A DNA stretch of 8,224 bases from positions 1-8,224 of the forward strand of contig JAOTYN010000176.1 of the NCBI GenBank assembly GCA_029861825.1. The letters are read 5' to 3'. Positions 6,340 to 8,224 of the stretch are shown one piece after another. A program made the position numbers and the translations under genes. This stretch comes from Cyclobacteriaceae bacterium. GTDB lineage: Bacteria; Bacteroidota; Bacteroidia; Cytophagales; Cyclobacteriaceae. How positions within the stretch are numbered: position 1 is the first letter of the stretch; every line of letters starts with the position of its first letter. Under the pieces are notes generated by a model. The model searched no databases, had not been told where the DNA came from, and saw nothing but the letters and a program-made list of their open reading frames with translations.

Positions 6340-6410
6340 TTTCCTAGGGGCCCCTCCGCCCACCCACTATTAATTTAATCAATAGGGGTATCAGCAGTTG
6401 AGATTGAAGA
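6340..6410. repeat. Imperfect 70-base direct repeat, copy B
   Basis: Second copy of the repeat at 6184-6253, about 156 bases away and in the same orientation, with one extra base near its start. It carries the same 10-base palindrome (AGGGGCCCCT, 6346-6355) and the identical 23-base block at 6385-6407. Copy A is followed by T8 and the heptamers, while copy B is followed by AAAATTATTA, so similarity ends at about the same place. Confidence 0.85.
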
Positions 6411-6648
6411 AAAATTATTAAAGATGTAGCCAGCATGCAGACATTACAATTCAGTTCTAGACGTCTGGCAGAATCAGATTGCAACCAAAACTTGCCACGA
6501 CAATTATTTAAAGCTGGTGTTTTTTTATCGCCGCCAGATTCTATAAGCAACCACTTGCTAGCTGGAGCCCGCCAGTTGTTAGTTGTAAGTAGTTAAGGGC
6601 CTCCACAATCCCTAATTTTCAATTTTGTCACCTAAAAACATTACAGCT

Positions 6649-7794
6649 ATGAAGCGAATTCACCTTATACCTTTTATGATCTTAAGCCTGGTGTTGTGGA
6701 CCTCTTGCGAGTCCGATCTGAATGAGGATCCCGGCAATCCGGGTAATCCCGTTATTACAAATGTAGACCCAGATAAGGCTTCCGAATATTTAGTACTTAA
6801 TAACGCAGCTAAAATTACCGGTAGCCTGCCCCTTTCTAATGATGGAGGATTAAAGTTGGACGTAGAAGATACTATTTTCACCATGAAAGGGTATCCTCTG
6901 GGTAGCAGGATCCGGGTATTGCACGACCCCTCGCAATCCGTGTCAGATTTTAACATTCACGTGGGGGGAGCCTCATTTTACTATAATGTCCCTGAAGAGA
7001 TTGCGGAAGACCAATATATTGTGGAAGAGGAAAGTGACACTACATCTGTGCTGGTCCTTGAACTAGACCCTCCCGCGGATGAAGTTGATTACCCCTTTAC
7101 CCTTGAAGTTTACATACAGCCACTTGACGAATCCGGCAATCCATTGGATGAATTTATCCGATGGCTGACCGTTGAAGACCCTGAAGACAGTGGCAGTGGA
7201 GGATGCAATTCCATCACCGGCAAAGTTTGGGAATGGAATTTTTCACTCAGGATAAACCATGGTGATATCGTTAATGTTTGGGCTCCTGCCTTAGGTACTC
7301 CCATCAACACCACAGGAGGAGGCTGTTGCAGTGGTAGTGGTAATAGTTATACTACGGTTGACCCGTTTTGTGTGGTAGGTATTAATGAGCCCAATATGAA
7401 ATGGGTGGAGGTTACACCCCATGATTATTATGTTCGAAACTACGAGTATTTACAATTTGGGGATGATGGCAGCGCTCTGGCAGATGGCTTGGAGATAATT
7501 AAAAATTGGGATTTATTTAACACGGATTTTTGCAGTGAAACTTTAAGTTATACTTATACCGAAAATAAGAACAAGTTGGTGGAAGGCACCCATGACTTTG
7601 TGCGAGGAGCAAATCATATAAATTTCAGTTTTCCCGATTGGGAAGGGGGGTGGAGACCCCGGGGGGGTAACATCGTTTATACGTGTAATGTGCTGGTTAT
7701 AAGCTATGATGTTGAGATCGATACTTTCATCAAGGTGTACAAAGAATGGGATGGGACCCAAATCGTGGAGTCGGAGGTGATCTGGCATGATTAA
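6649..7794 (+). CDS. Surface or periplasmic lipoprotein, function unknown
   Basis: This 381-residue protein has a lipoprotein signal peptide (MKRIHLIPFMILSLVLWTSC) with the lipid-modified cysteine at residue 20. The ATG at 6649 is chosen because upstream extension to the TTG at 6625 would add eight residues before the basic start of the signal. After Cys20 come ESDLNED, an acidic stretch resembling the export signal that sends Bacteroidota lipoproteins to the outer surface, then a Pro-Gly spacer (GNPGNP). Residues about 40-175 look like a beta-sandwich domain. A Gly/Ser linker (181-185) leads to a second, Trp- and Tyr-rich beta domain (190-381) with a YLQFGDDGSALADG turn (267-280) faintly reminiscent of lipocalin-like domains. 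Cysteines at 186, 226, 227, 241, 295 and 346 could form disulphides. No family is recognised. The following secreted-protein gene begins 43 bases after the stop, or overlaps it. Confidence 0.85.
   Translation: MKRIHLIPFMILSLVLWTSCESDLNEDPGNPGNPVITNVDPDKASEYLVLNNAAKITGSLPLSNDGGLKLDVEDTIFTMKGYPLGSRIRVLHDPSQSVSDFNIHVGGASFYYNVPEEIAEDQYIVEEESDTTSVLVLELDPPADEVDYPFTLEVYIQPLDESGNPLDEFIRWLTVEDPEDSGSGGCNSITGKVWEWNFSLRINHGDIVNVWAPALGTPINTTGGGCCSGSGNSYTTVDPFCVVGINEPNMKWVEVTPHDYYVRNYEYLQFGDDGSALADGLEIIKNWDLFNTDFCSETLSYTYTENKNKLVEGTHDFVRGANHINFSFPDWEGGWRPRGGNIVYTCNVLVISYDVEIDTFIKVYKEWDGTQIVESEVIWHD
7773..7777 (+). promoter_or_regulatory. Strong Shine-Dalgarno-like GGAGG inside the lipoprotein gene end
   Basis: GGAGG lies nine bases before an ATG at 7787 that overlaps the lipoprotein stop by eight bases and is in frame with the next gene. 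It raises the possibility that the next gene starts at 7787 rather than 7838. Bacteroidota often do not rely on such sites, and the sequence is also coding, so chance is possible. Confidence 0.35.
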
Positions 7795-7837
7795 CAATGC
7801 AAGGAACATTGTGCCTCCCATTTTTACCGGAACTACC

Positions 7838-8224
7838 ATGCTTTTCATAAATAAGGTTAACCTCATTTTCCTGATACTTCTATGTACTTCTTTAGGGCTA
7901 TGGGGTCAAGCCAATGACAACTGCAGTAATGCTACCGTTTTGACAATAGGCACTTCCTGCACCAACTTGCAGTTCGATAATATAACTGCTACCGAGGAAA
8001 CCGGCATAGCCCCCCAACCCAGCTGCGGCCAGTATCAAGGAGGCGATGTGTGGTTTACTGTGGAGATACCGGCTTCTGGGGCTCTGAGAATTGAAACCAA
8101 CAATCATGCAGGATCAACGCCCCATGCTTTCAGTCTGTATTCCGGAAGCTGTGGTAACTTTGAAGAAGTACTTTGTGTACAACTGGATCATGAAAAGACT
8201 TTTTTTGGTCCAGACTTGGCCGGG
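7838..8224 (+). CDS. N-terminus of a large secreted protein, probably T9SS-exported (partial)
   Basis: The frame is open from 7838 to the window edge (129 codons) and continues beyond. It begins with a signal peptide (residues 1-24, MLFINKVNLIFLILLCTSLG then LWGQ). The rest is the start of a disulphide-rich beta domain with the pattern NDNCSNATVL ... SC ... CGQYQGGDVWFTVEIPASG ... FSLYSGSCG ... VLCVQL. This layout is frequent at the front of long Bacteroidota cell-surface proteins that end in type IX secretion sorting domains and carry adhesive or fibronectin-like repeats. The C-terminal sorting domain would lie outside the window, so the export route is inferred. An in-frame ATG at 7787 would add 17 residues before the signal peptide. 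It probably shares a transcript with the lipoprotein gene just upstream. Confidence 0.82.
   Translation, partial: MLFINKVNLIFLILLCTSLGLWGQANDNCSNATVLTIGTSCTNLQFDNITATEETGIAPQPSCGQYQGGDVWFTVEIPASGALRIETNNHAGSTPHAFSLYSGSCGNFEEVLCVQLDHEKTFFGPDLAG

Larger units (their letters stand above)
6139..6648. other. 510-base gene-free, repeat-rich intergenic region
   Basis: No convincing gene lies here on either strand. The only open frame of note (- strand, about 6344-6550) lacks codon structure, and its end runs through the repeat copy, so I treat it as chance. The stretch holds degenerate heptamers directly after the regulator stop, two copies of a 70-base repeat, a six-unit heptamer tract, and then about 240 unique bases leading to the lipoprotein gene. 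Near the lipoprotein start, TAATTTTC (6613-6620) and CAATTTTG (6620-6627) each match the -7 element TAnnTTTG at all but one base, but neither has a clear upstream TTTG. No clear terminator for the kinase-regulator operon was found. Confidence 0.7.

Noticed and set aside
6344..6550. 68-codon open frame on the - strand in the intergenic region
   Set aside because: Its C-terminal part is the reverse of the repeat copy, its composition is not protein-like, and there is no operon context.
7898..8107. Open frame on the - strand opposite the secreted protein
   Set aside because: The forward frame has a signal peptide and a recognisable disulphide-rich domain; the reverse frame has no such support.

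Overview
The window looks like a chromosomal segment of a member of the Bacteroidota, most likely a marine-type Flavobacteriaceae. The inference rests on gene families and style: a TPR-LytS histidine kinase paired with a LytTR response regulator, signal peptides ending in -AQ or -GQ, a lipoprotein with acidic residues just after the lipid-modified cysteine, the start of a large secreted protein of the type usually exported by the type IX secretion system, weak Shine-Dalgarno sites, and moderate GC content. No phage, plasmid, CRISPR, tRNA or rRNA features were seen.

Layout. (1) Positions 1-1247, + strand: the possible tail of an upstream gene, then three tightly packed genes: a small two-helix membrane protein, a 77-residue protein of unknown function, and an exported protein with five WG repeats at an exact 34-residue period. 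They end at a good intrinsic terminator. (2) Positions 1248-1740: a four-helix-bundle (S23/IVP family) gene on the - strand, enclosed by 14-mer AT-rich repeats in inverted orientation. It looks like a small cassette wedged between the terminator and the next gene. (3) Positions 1731-3167, - strand: an exported M20 metallo-amidohydrolase resembling AbgB, whose last codons and stop lie inside the cassette repeats. (4) Positions 3399-6138, + strand: the histidine kinase (eight 40-residue TPR units, one membrane helix, LytS-type kinase) and its LytTR regulator, four bases apart. (5) Positions 6139-6648: a 510-base gene-free stretch with a 70-base imperfect direct repeat, palindromic GGGGCCCC cores, and six perfect copies of TGACGGT between the two repeat copies. 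(6) Positions 6649-8224, + strand: a cysteine-containing lipoprotein of unknown function and the first 129 codons of a secreted protein that runs off the window.

How the genes fit together. The kinase and regulator form a complete two-component system. Its signal and targets cannot be read from the sequence, but the downstream lipoprotein and secreted protein are possible targets. The amidohydrolase would act in the periplasm on acyl-amino-acid or peptide-like amides. The WG-repeat operon ends with an exported, repeat-built protein and probably works at the envelope. I do not see a clearly new multi-gene system. The strongest candidates for something not well described are the repeat-bounded four-helix-bundle cassette and the structured repeat region at 6137-6410.
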